NCBI GenBank assembly: GCA_035255045.1
Contig: DATFAA010000164.1
Coordinates: forward strand, 1-64,000
Origin: JAGTRP01 sp035255045
GTDB lineage: Bacteria > Pseudomonadota > Gammaproteobacteria > Burkholderiales > Rhodocyclaceae
Reading direction: 5' to 3'
Length of the DNA stretch: 64,000 nucleotides
The translations under genes were made by a program, and so were the position numbers. Positions within the stretch are counted from its first letter, which is position 1. Each line of letters opens with the position of its first letter. The notes below the pieces were generated by a model. That model worked only from the letters and a program-made list of their open reading frames with translations. It was not told where the DNA came from and ran no database searches. This document shows, piece after piece, positions 18,042 to 25,742 of this stretch.

Positions 18042-18320
18042 GCCTTTGTCAAGCAAGAATCCGGCCGATAATCCCGGATGGCCCGCCGCGTCGTCATAAG
18101 CCACGGACGATACAGGAAAATGTCTGTTCCCGGCCCTTTCCGGAGGACGCGAAAAGTTTCTACCGATTGGGAATATCCGTCCGGCATTCCCGGGTGCGGG
18201 GATTGGAAAGGAGCAATTCACCCGAGGTCCGCTGCCTATTCTCCTGTCGCGAATGGCGGAACTGCCGGGCCCGCTCGCTGCCTGATGTCATGGAATCCAC
18301 CAGCAAAGGGGAGTGCCGCC

Positions 18321-19568
18321 ATGACCAGGGAAAAGACATCGCAGCAGGCAGAGCCATCCTCCGCCGGGGGACGGCGCCGATTTCTCCAGGCAGCCGGCGC
18401 CCTCGGCGGCCTCGCCCTTCTTGGCCGCAGCGCCGCTGCCGAGAAATCCGTCGAGCTGCCCATGGCCAACGGCGGGCGGCAGCTCGCCACCTATCCCCAG
18501 AAGCGCGAACTCATCCTGATGACGGCGAGGCCCGTCCAGCTCGAGACGCCGATGGAGGTCTTCAACACAGGGGCCTTCACTCCCAATGACGCCTTCTTCG
18601 TCCGCTGGCATCTCTCGGGCATGCCCTTGAGCATCGACGGCGACGCCTTCCGGATCAAGGTCGGCGGACTGGTCAGGCAGCCCCTGGAACTCAGCATCGC
18701 CGACCTGCGCAACAACTTCGAGGCGGTGGAGGTGGCCGCCGTCTGCCAGTGCTCGGGCAACAGCCGCGGCTTCTTCAATCCCCGGGTGGCCGGTGGCGAA
18801 TGGGGCAACGGCGCCATGGGCAACGCCCTGTGGCGGGGCGTGCGGCTGCGGGACATCCTGGACAAGGCGGGCGTTTCTCCCGGTGCCGTCCAGGTCCGGT
18901 TCAACGGCGCCGACAATCCGGTGGTGCCGGCCACCCCGGATTTCATCAAAGCCCTCGACCTGGACGTCGCCCGGCGCGACGAGGTGATCGTCGCCTACGC
19001 CATGAACGGCGAGGCCCTGCCGCTCCTCAACGGTTTCCCGGTGCGCCTGGTGGTGCCGGGCTGGTACGCCACCTACTGGGTCAAGATGCTGGATTCCATC
19101 GAGGTCATCGACCGGGAGGACGACAACTTCTGGATGAAGACCGCCTACCGCATCCCCAAGAACGACTGCGCCTGCATGCAGCCGGGGGAGCAGGGGGTCA
19201 AGACCGTGCCCATCAACCGCCTGACCGTGCGCTCCTTCATCACCAGCCTGGCCGACGGGGCCCGGGTGAGGGCAGGGCGCCCTCTGGAGGTGAAGGGCAT
19301 TGCCTTCGACGGCGGCTACGGCATCGCCCGGGTGCTGTTCAGCAGCGACGGGGGAGGAACCTGGAGCCAGGCCGAGCTCGGCAAGGACCATGGCAAATAC
19401 GCCTTCCGCGAGTGGCGCGCGCCCTTCGCGCCGAAGGCCGGCCGCAGCTACCGGCTGACCTGCCTGGCGGTGAACAACATCGGCGAGTCGCAACGCTTCG
19501 AGCCGCGTTGGAACCCGGCGGGCTACATGCGCAATGTGGTCGAGACCGTCCGCGTGACGGCGGCCTGA
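18321..19568 (+). CDS. sorA: SorA-like molybdenum sulfite dehydrogenase subunit
   Basis: A 415-residue molybdoenzyme of the sulfite oxidase family. A Tat signal (GRRRFLQAAGALGG) exports the folded enzyme. The Mo-ligating cysteine is Cys144 in VCQCSGNSRGFF, and the C-terminal dimerisation domain (about 310-410) has the Ig-like fold region with SSDGGGTWSQAEL. Such enzymes oxidise sulfite to sulfate in the periplasm and pass electrons to cytochrome c. AAAGGGGAG at 18305-18313 sets the start. The next gene, 11 bp downstream, encodes a matching small c-type cytochrome, giving a SorAB pair. A different substrate for this SorA-like branch cannot be excluded. Confidence 0.88.
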   Translation: MTREKTSQQAEPSSAGGRRRFLQAAGALGGLALLGRSAAAEKSVELPMANGGRQLATYPQKRELILMTARPVQLETPMEVFNTGAFTPNDAFFVRWHLSGMPLSIDGDAFRIKVGGLVRQPLELSIADLRNNFEAVEVAAVCQCSGNSRGFFNPRVAGGEWGNGAMGNALWRGVRLRDILDKAGVSPGAVQVRFNGADNPVVPATPDFIKALDLDVARRDEVIVAYAMNGEALPLLNGFPVRLVVPGWYATYWVKMLDSIEVIDREDDNFWMKTAYRIPKNDCACMQPGEQGVKTVPINRLTVRSFITSLADGARVRAGRPLEVKGIAFDGGYGIARVLFSSDGGGTWSQAELGKDHGKYAFREWRAPFAPKAGRSYRLTCLAVNNIGESQRFEPRWNPAGYMRNVVETVRVTAA

Positions 19569-19579
19569 GGAGTCGAACC

Positions 19580-19912
19580 ATGGAAAAGCCCATCCTGCGG
19601 CCGTGGCTGGCCGGCCTCATCGCCCTGGTCGTTAGCCTGCCTGCCGCGGCGGCCGGAACGCCGGGCACGGTCACCGTCAAGCTGCCCGACGAAACCGCCC
19701 GCTTCAAGCCGGGCCCGGGGGTCGAGACGGCGGCCAGGAACTGCACCCTGTGCCATTCGGCCGACTACATCTACATGCAGCCGCCCCTGTCCAGGGCCCA
19801 GTGGCAGGGAGAAGTCACCAAGATGAGGAAGGTATACGGCGCCCCCATCGAGGAACGGGACACGGACGCCATCGTCGGCTACCTCCTGTCCCAGAACGGC
19901 AAGCCTGAATAG
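19580..19912 (+). CDS. sorB: SorB-like monoheme cytochrome c subunit
   Basis: A 110-residue secreted cytochrome. A signal peptide (cleavage after PAAAAG or nearby, about residue 26) precedes one heme-binding CTLCH motif (His59). A Met in the KMRKVYGAP region or YMQPP is a candidate sixth ligand. It sits 11 bp after sorA, with AGGAG overlapping the sorA stop, so the two are co-translated. The SorB role is to accept electrons from the Mo-cofactor subunit and hand them to the respiratory chain. The small size matches the family. Confidence 0.87.
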   Translation: MEKPILRPWLAGLIALVVSLPAAAAGTPGTVTVKLPDETARFKPGPGVETAARNCTLCHSADYIYMQPPLSRAQWQGEVTKMRKVYGAPIEERDTDAIVGYLLSQNGKPE

Positions 19913-20012
19913 GGGCCAGGCCCCTGGGTGCCGCGGACACGCTTTCCCTGCCGAGCCGGGTCGCCAGCCGGCATAATCCGGCTGATCTTCCCGAACCTAG
20001 CGAGATGCGACC

Positions 20013-21038
20013 ATGAATTCCCTGTCGAAAACCCGCCTCTCCATGCTCGACCTCGTGGCCGTGCGCGAGGGCGGTACCGTGGCCGAGGCCCTGGCCATCG
20101 CCGTGCGCACCGCCCGGCACGTGGAGTCCCTCGGCTTCACCCGCTATTGGCTGGCCGAGCACCACAACATGCCGGGCATCGCCAGCTCCGCCACCGCCGT
20201 GCTGATCGGCCACATCGCCGGCGCCACCAGCCGAATCCGAGTCGGCTCCGGCGGCATCATGCTGCCCAACCATGCGCCCCTGGTGGTGGCCGAAGCCTTC
20301 GGCACCCTGGCCGAACTCTATCCGGGCCGCATCGACCTGGGCCTGGGCCGGGCTCCGGGGACGGACCAGCCCACCATGCGGGCCCTGCGCCGGGGGCGGG
20401 TGGAAACCGAGCAGGATTTCCCCCGGGAGGTGGCCGAGGTGCAGCAGCTGCTGGCGCCACCCGAGCCGGGCCAGCCCATCGTCGCCACCCCCGGCGCCGG
20501 CACCCAGGTCCCCATCTGGATACTGGGGTCCAGCCTCTTCTCGGCCCGCCTGGCGGCCCAGCGCGGCCTGCCCTACGCCTTCGCCTCCCACTTCGCGCCG
20601 GCCCGGCTGCTGGACGCCATCGACACCTACCGCCGCAATTTCGAGCCTTCCGCCGTCCTGGACCGGCCCTACGTCATGATCGGCGTGCCCCTCGTCGCCG
20701 CGCCCAGCGACGAGGAAGCCGAATACCTGGCGAGCAGCACCTACCAGCGGGTGCTCGGCATCCTGCGGGGCGACCGCCGGCCGCTGCCGCCGCCGGTGGC
20801 CAACTACCTGGCCGGCCTGCATGCCCAGGAGCGGGTGGCGGTGGACGATTTCCTGGGGGCCGCCGTCGTCGGCAGCCCCGAGACGGTGCGCGAGGGACTC
20901 GCTTCCTTGCAGCAGGCGACCGAGGCGGACGAGATGATCCTGGTCTGCGACATCTTCGACCCCGAACTGCGCCTGCGCTCCCTGACCATTGCCGCCGAAG
21001 CCGTCGGCCCGGGCCCGGCGACGGTTAAGATTTCCTAA
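20013..21038 (+). CDS. LLM-class flavin-dependent oxidoreductase (YhbW-like)
   Basis: A 341-residue luciferase-like monooxygenase with the TIM-barrel signatures of the family: RYWLAEHHNMPGIASSA (residues about 45-61), RIRVGSGGIMLPNHAPL and LAELYPGRIDLGLGRAPG. It should use reduced FMN to oxygenate an unknown substrate. It most resembles the YhbW/MsnO-like subgroup in these motifs. The ATG at 20013 has only a weak purine stretch upstream. A possible small RNA gene lies immediately downstream. Confidence 0.88.
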   Translation: MNSLSKTRLSMLDLVAVREGGTVAEALAIAVRTARHVESLGFTRYWLAEHHNMPGIASSATAVLIGHIAGATSRIRVGSGGIMLPNHAPLVVAEAFGTLAELYPGRIDLGLGRAPGTDQPTMRALRRGRVETEQDFPREVAEVQQLLAPPEPGQPIVATPGAGTQVPIWILGSSLFSARLAAQRGLPYAFASHFAPARLLDAIDTYRRNFEPSAVLDRPYVMIGVPLVAAPSDEEAEYLASSTYQRVLGILRGDRRPLPPPVANYLAGLHAQERVAVDDFLGAAVVGSPETVREGLASLQQATEADEMILVCDIFDPELRLRSLTIAAEAVGPGPATVKIS

Positions 21039-21060
21039 TCCGTCAGGCAAGGAAATATCG

Positions 21061-21158
21061 TTGGTAAGGCGGGGGATCGGTGACTACATTGTGATTTCTC
21101 CTTCTGCAAGAGCAGTTCCACTCGGTATCCTTTGCCCGCCCCGCGCGGGCATTTTTTT
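21061..21158 (+). ncRNA. possible small RNA with its own promoter and intrinsic terminator
   Basis: The 240-bp gap between the monooxygenase and the PBP gene holds TTGGTA (21061-21066), a 17-18 bp spacer and TACATT (21085-21090), a fair sigma-70 promoter. About 45 bp further comes an intrinsic terminator: GCCCGC, loop CCCGC, GCGGGC (21134-21150), then ATTTTTTT. Between them is a small CTGC-AAGA-GCAG hairpin. A transcript of roughly 60 nt from about 21097 to 21158 would have the form of an Hfq-type sRNA. The same terminator could instead serve the upstream gene, whose stop is 96 bp before it. Confidence 0.3.
21134..21158 (+). terminator. intrinsic terminator
   Basis: A perfect 6-bp GC stem, GCCCGC (21134-21139) and GCGGGC (21145-21150), with a 5-nt loop, followed by A and seven T. 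It ends transcription from the monooxygenase gene or from the possible small RNA. Confidence 0.8.
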
Positions 21159-21278
21159 GCCGGCGCCGCCGCCCATCGTTCCGCCCGCGGCCATGCTATC
21201 CTCTCGGCTCTCCGTGACGGACTGCCGGGGCCGCCCGCTCGTGGCGCCTGAACTCCTCTAAATCGTGATTACTGTCTG

Positions 21279-23624
21279 ATGAAACCGGCGCTGCCGCAGA
21301 TCAAGCAGGCGGTCGCCGACCTGCTGGCCCGCCTCCGGCGCCCCACCCGGCGCGAACTGGCCTGGTCCCTGGCCGCCGGGCCGGCCCTGCTGCTGCTGTA
21401 CGTGCTCATCCTGATTCCCTTCACCCCGGGGATCAGCGACATCCGCAAGGCCAAGTCCGAGCAGCCCGCCGTCGTGCTTTCGGCCGACGGCAAGGAGCTG
21501 GCCGCCTTCAAGCGCTCCAACCACGAGTGGGTCAAGCTGGAGACCATTTCCCCTTACGTGGTGGATGCCCTCATCGCTACCGAGGACCACCGCTTCTTCG
21601 AGCATCACGGCCTCGACTGGCGGCGCACCGCCGCCGCTGCGCTCAATACCTTCTCCGGCGACCGCCAGGGCGGCTCGACCCTGACCCAGCAGCTCGCCCG
21701 CAACCTCTACCCGGAAGACATCGGGCGCGCCCCGACCCTGACCCGCAAGATCAAGGAGGCCATCACCGCCCTCAAGATCGAAGCCCTGTACACCAAGCGG
21801 GAAATTCTCGAGACCTACCTCAATACGGTGCCCTTCCTCTACAACGCCTTCGGCATCGAGATGGCGGCCCGCACCTATTTCGGCAAGTCCGCCCACGAGT
21901 TGGACATCGCCGAGAGCGCCACCCTGGTCGGCATGCTCAAGGGCAACAGCTACTACAACCCGGTGCTCAATCCGGACCGTTCCCTGCAGCGCCGCAACAC
22001 CGTGCTGGCCCAGATGGTCAAGCGCGACAAGCTGGCCCCGGCCCGGTTCGAGTCCCTGAAGAAGCGCCCCCTGCGCATCGATTTCGAGCGCCAGACCGAG
22101 CCGCCGGGAGCGGCGCCCCACTTCGTCCAGCAGGTGCGCAAGTGGCTGATCGCCTGGGCGGACAGCAACGACTACAACATCTACGCCGACGGGCTGGTGG
22201 TGCGCACCACCCTGGATTCCCGCCTGCAGGCCCTGGCCAACCGCGCCGTGGCCCGCCAGACCAGCCAGCTGCAGGCCGTGGCCGACGCGGCCTGGGGGGG
22301 GCGTACGGGCTGGAATCCCGGCAAGGAGCCGGTCCTGGCCTTCATCCGGGAGACGGCCGACTACCGGGCGGCCCGGGACTCGGGGCTGGGCGACGAGGAG
22401 GCTCTGAAGAAGCTGCAGGCCGACGCCGCCTTCCAGCGCGCCCTGCGCCAGCAGAAGGTCCGGGTCCAGGCCGGCTTCCTGGCCATCGACCCGCGCGATG
22501 GCCAGGTCAAGGCCTGGGTGGGCAGCCGGGATTTCAGCCAGGATGCCTTCGACCACGTCCAGCAGGCCCGGCGCCAGCCGGGTTCCACCTTCAAACCCTT
22601 CGTCTACGGCGCCGCCTTCCAGAAGGGAGCCAGCCCGGACGACACCTTCGTGGACCAGGCGGTGGAGATCCAGCTCGCCGGCGGCGAGGTCTGGCGCCCC
22701 GCCGACGAGGGCGCCCCGAGCGGCCGCCCGGTCACCCTGCGGGACGGCCTGGCCTACTCGCGGAACCGGATCACGGCCCAGCTGGTGCAGCAGGTCGGCC
22801 CGGCCAGGGTAGCCAAGCTGGCCCGCGCCATGGGGGTGCGCCAGAGCAGCCTGGAAGCGGTGCCCTCCCTGGCCCTGGGCACCAGCCCGGTGACCCTGAG
22901 GGAAATGGTGTCGGCCTACGGCACCATCGCCAACGGCGGGAACTATGTCGAACCGCTGCTGGTGACCCGCATCGAGGACCGCAACGGCCACGTGCTGGCG
23001 GAGTTCGCCCCGGCCGAGCCCGAGTCCGTCCTGGCGCCCGAGGTGGCCCATACCCTGGTCGACGTCATGCGCGACGTCATCAACCGGGGCACCGGCACCG
23101 GCATCCGCAACCGCTTCGGCATCCGCGCCGATGTGGCCGGCAAGACCGGCACCACCCAGGACAATGCCGACGGCTGGTTCATTCTCATGCATCCGGAACT
23201 GGTGGCGGGAGCCTGGGTGGGGTTCAACGACAGCCGGGTGACCCTGCGCAGCGATTACTGGGGGCAGGGCGCCCACAGCGCCCTGCCTATCGTCGGCGAC
23301 TTCTTTCAGCATTCCCTGCGGTCCCGCCTGGTAGCTCCGGGGGCCCGCTTCCCGGCGCCGCCGGAGGGCCTCTGGGACCGCCTGGTGGATGGCGTCCGGG
23401 GCTGGTTCCATGGCTTCTTCGCCGCGGATCCGGCCCCGGTGACGGCGCCCGAGCCGCGCCGGGCCCAGCCCCCGGCCGAGCCCATGCAGCCGCGCCCGCT
23501 GGAGTCGGACAAATCCGAGTCTCTCTCCCTTCCTCCCGCGGACCCGGACCTGCCCTCCGGTCCGGCCGACCCCGGGGCGCCCGCCCCGGACCTGTTCCGC
23601 ACCATCTCGCCCCCGACCTCATAG
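21279..23624 (+). CDS. class A penicillin-binding protein (transglycosylase/transpeptidase)
   Basis: A 781-residue bifunctional peptidoglycan synthase. A single membrane anchor (about residues 28-48) is followed by the GT51 glycosyltransferase domain with catalytic Glu102 (TEDHRFFEHHG), QGGSTLTQQLARNLY and the TLTRKIKEA motif. The transpeptidase domain has Ser436 in GSTFK, S494-R-N and K622-T-G (AGKTGTTQDNADGWF). A Pro-rich tail of about 75 residues ends the protein. All catalytic motifs are intact. It matches PBP1a-type enzymes in length. The ATG at 21279 lacks a clear ribosome binding site but gives a normal short cytoplasmic segment before the membrane helix. Confidence 0.93.
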   Translation: MKPALPQIKQAVADLLARLRRPTRRELAWSLAAGPALLLLYVLILIPFTPGISDIRKAKSEQPAVVLSADGKELAAFKRSNHEWVKLETISPYVVDALIATEDHRFFEHHGLDWRRTAAAALNTFSGDRQGGSTLTQQLARNLYPEDIGRAPTLTRKIKEAITALKIEALYTKREILETYLNTVPFLYNAFGIEMAARTYFGKSAHELDIAESATLVGMLKGNSYYNPVLNPDRSLQRRNTVLAQMVKRDKLAPARFESLKKRPLRIDFERQTEPPGAAPHFVQQVRKWLIAWADSNDYNIYADGLVVRTTLDSRLQALANRAVARQTSQLQAVADAAWGGRTGWNPGKEPVLAFIRETADYRAARDSGLGDEEALKKLQADAAFQRALRQQKVRVQAGFLAIDPRDGQVKAWVGSRDFSQDAFDHVQQARRQPGSTFKPFVYGAAFQKGASPDDTFVDQAVEIQLAGGEVWRPADEGAPSGRPVTLRDGLAYSRNRITAQLVQQVGPARVAKLARAMGVRQSSLEAVPSLALGTSPVTLREMVSAYGTIANGGNYVEPLLVTRIEDRNGHVLAEFAPAEPESVLAPEVAHTLVDVMRDVINRGTGTGIRNRFGIRADVAGKTGTTQDNADGWFILMHPELVAGAWVGFNDSRVTLRSDYWGQGAHSALPIVGDFFQHSLRSRLVAPGARFPAPPEGLWDRLVDGVRGWFHGFFAADPAPVTAPEPRRAQPPAEPMQPRPLESDKSESLSLPPADPDLPSGPADPGAPAPDLFRTISPPTS

Positions 23625-23697
23625 GCCGTTCCGGCCTGCCCGGCGGCCGTACGGCGTGACATATCCTTCGAAATTACCGAAGCGAAATCGGTGAAAC

Positions 23698-23717
23698 GTC
23701 CGCTATATTTTGCGGAC
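23698..23717. promoter_or_regulatory. inverted repeat around a -10-like hexamer
   Basis: GTCCGC (23698-23703) and GCGGAC (23712-23717) form a perfect inverted repeat around TATATTTT. The TATATT at 23704-23709 could be a -10 element for the Bax-inhibitor gene, whose start is 30 bp downstream. The repeat could be an operator or a 5'-UTR hairpin. No good -35 hexamer is visible at the normal spacing. Confidence 0.35.
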
Positions 23718-23747
23718 TAACACATGAGGTCCCACAAGGAGGAAGCC

Positions 23748-24425
23748 ATGACCGAGTACCGCAACCCGCCCCTCACCATCGAGGGCACCGTACTTTCCCG
23801 CGAATCCACCAATACCACGGCGCTGGTGCGCAACACCTACGTGCTCCTGGGCATGACCCTGGTGTGGTCGGCCGCCCTGTCGGTGGTGGGCACCCAGATC
23901 GCCTGGTCGACGCTGGGCATGATCGCCTGCATGGTCGCCGGCTTCGGGGCCCTGTTCGCCACCATGTACCTGCGCAACAGCGTCTGGGGGCTGGCGGCGG
24001 TCTTTGGCTTCACCGGGCTCATGGGCCTCTCCCTCGGCCCCACCCTGACCCACTACCTGGCCATGCCCAACGGCGGCTCCCTGGTTACCGAGGCGGTCGG
24101 CCTGACGGCCCTGGTCACCTTCGGCCTGTCGGCCTACGTGGTCAAGAGCGGGCGCAACTTTTCCCGCTGGGGCGGCTTTCTGTTCGCCGGCCTGATCACC
24201 GTCCTGATCGCCAGCATCGCCGCCATCTTCATCCCCGCCATGCAGGCGGCGGTGGCGGGCGCCTCAGCCTTGCTGTTCAGCGGCTTCATCCTCTTCGACA
24301 CCAGCCGCCTGGTGCATGGCGAAGAAGACAACTACATCATGGCCACGGTCAGCATGTACCTGAACATCCTCAACCTCTTCCTTGCGCTGCTGCGCCTGCT
24401 GGGAGGTTTCGGCAGCGACGACTGA
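23748..24425 (+). CDS. Bax inhibitor-1 / YccA family membrane protein
   Basis: A 225-residue protein with seven predicted membrane helices and an EEDNYIMATVSMYLNILNLF end typical of the BI-1 (TMBIM) family. The family includes E. coli YccA, an FtsH interactor, and YetJ-type calcium-leak channels. The ATG at 23748 is chosen because AAGGAGGA (23736-23743) precedes it at ideal distance. An in-frame ATG at 23724 has none. A strong terminator follows the gene, so it appears monocistronic. Confidence 0.92.
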   Translation: MTEYRNPPLTIEGTVLSRESTNTTALVRNTYVLLGMTLVWSAALSVVGTQIAWSTLGMIACMVAGFGALFATMYLRNSVWGLAAVFGFTGLMGLSLGPTLTHYLAMPNGGSLVTEAVGLTALVTFGLSAYVVKSGRNFSRWGGFLFAGLITVLIASIAAIFIPAMQAAVAGASALLFSGFILFDTSRLVHGEEDNYIMATVSMYLNILNLFLALLRLLGGFGSDD

Positions 24426-24450
24426 CCGATTACCGACTGCCCCTCGATTG

Positions 24451-24477
24451 GCCCTTCTTCGGAAGGGCATTTTTTTT
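24451..24477 (+). terminator. intrinsic terminator with UUCG tetraloop
   Basis: GCCCTTC (24451-24457), loop TTCG, GAAGGGC (24462-24468), then A and a run of T to 24477. It lies 26 bp after the Bax-inhibitor stop and before the convergent gene at 24499. Confidence 0.9.
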
Positions 24478-24498
24478 GCCCCGGCGTCGGGCCGGGGA

Positions 24499-25086
24499 TC
24501 AGGAGAATTTGCTCTGGTGGGCCTCGACCGCCTTCATGCGGGCCAGGAAGAGGCGCAGTTTCACCGCCTCCGACACGGCTTCGTCGTCCGCCTGGTTCGC
24601 CGCCTTGGCCGCCTTATGGGCTTCGACGGCCTTCATGCGGGCGAGGAACAGCCGCAACCTGACGTGATCCGAAATCTCCTGGTCATCCTCGTCGTCCTGG
24701 TCCGCCACCTTGGCCACCCGGGGGCGGCTGAAGGAACGATGGAAATCCAGGTCGTCGGCACCGGTGTCCGCGTCGTCGCCGTCGGAAAAGTCGCGGAGGG
24801 AAGGGGAAGACGTCCGGGGCTTCTGGGCCAGCTGCAGTTGGGTGCGGGCCGACCGGGACAGCATGGACTTGTTGAGCTTCTTCTTTTTGGCGACCTTTAG
24901 CCTGGCGGCCGGCTTGATCTTTGCCGGCGCCGCCACCGCGGAAGGAGGCGCGGCCATCAGGTCATAGACCATGATGGGCGCCGCCGCTTCGGTTACGGCC
25001 ATGCTGATTGCCACCGGCTCCGGCTCGGAAGCGCTCACGCCCCCGGAAGCCAATGCCACTATCGCTGCGACTACGAACCAACGCAC
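24499..25086 (-). CDS. secreted protein with duplicated LRLFLARMKAVEAH motif
   Basis: A 195-residue protein that I do not recognise. A signal peptide (first 19 residues, ending GGVSAS) suggests export. The middle is basic (VAKKKKLNKS) and then acidic (DGDDADTGADD, DQDDEDDQE). The C-terminal third contains two near-identical copies of VxLRLFLARMKAVEAH separated by KAAKAANQADDEAVSEA. A predicted start at GTG 25086 is preceded by GGGAAATTCGAA. The charged, repeated helical C terminus suggests an oligomerising or surface-binding role, but that is inference. It converges on the terminator of the Bax-inhibitor gene. Confidence 0.72.
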   Translation of the reverse strand: MRWFVVAAIVALASGGVSASEPEPVAISMAVTEAAAPIMVYDLMAAPPSAVAAPAKIKPAARLKVAKKKKLNKSMLSRSARTQLQLAQKPRTSSPSLRDFSDGDDADTGADDLDFHRSFSRPRVAKVADQDDEDDQEISDHVRLRLFLARMKAVEAHKAAKAANQADDEAVSEAVKLRLFLARMKAVEAHQSKFS

Positions 25087-25420
25087 TTCGAATTTCCCAT
25101 GAAAACGGACATCAACGGTGCTTTAACGCACGAGATTGATTTCGGTTGTCACGGCAGCGTCCGATAAGCGTCGAATTCCGGAGCGGCACAAACGATAGCC
25201 CCCGCGTTGACGGTCGGTCTGCCTTGCAGCATGTCTTTCCGAAGTAGTCCCTCCGAAAGATATTGACCGGCCACGCGGGGGGTAATCATTAGAAACGCTG
25301 TGCTCCCGCTAGGTTCAACGAAATTCATAAGGCTTTTCCCGGAGACGGAACAGCGGAATCAGGCGGCCTCGGCGTTGCCCAATATCCAGGCAATTACGCC
25401 TTTTCTCCAGGAGAGCCTCC
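25087..25420. other. 334-bp intergenic region, no gene seen
   Basis: Divergent spacer between the repeat-containing secreted protein and the PsiF-like gene. It must hold both promoters, but I cannot point to convincing -35/-10 pairs, repeats or RNA structure. Confidence 0.5.
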
Positions 25421-25732
25421 ATGCACAAATGGATCGCCTATGCCTTCGCCGCCCTGCTGGCGGGAAGTGCAGCCGCCCAGACCCCCTCAGCCGCGCCGGC
25501 CGACCCCGTGACCGGAGCCGGCGCCTCCGACTGCGCCGCCCGGGCCGTGGGCAAGAACGGCAAGCCCCTGGCCGGCGCCGCCAGGAAGTCCTTCATGGAG
25601 AAATGCGAGCGGGACAACCCCGGCGGCGCCGACGCCGCCTGCGAGGCCAAGGCCGTGGGCAAGAACGGCAAGCCCCTGGCGGGGGCGGCCAAGTCGTCCT
25701 TCATGAAGAAGTGCAAGCAGCTGGCCCACTAG
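25421..25732 (+). CDS. PsiF repeat-containing secreted protein
   Basis: A 103-residue exported protein. A signal peptide ends near GSAAAQ (residue 20). The mature part is two PsiF repeats, each with CxxxAVGKNGKPLAGAAxxSFMxKC. The four cysteines fall in equivalent places. PsiF is a phosphate-starvation-inducible E. coli protein of unknown biochemical role. The ATG follows CAGGAGAGCCTCC. It converges on the gene at 25743 with a 10-bp gap. Confidence 0.9.
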   Translation: MHKWIAYAFAALLAGSAAAQTPSAAPADPVTGAGASDCAARAVGKNGKPLAGAARKSFMEKCERDNPGGADAACEAKAVGKNGKPLAGAAKSSFMKKCKQLAH

Positions 25733-25742
25733 GCTTCGCCGG

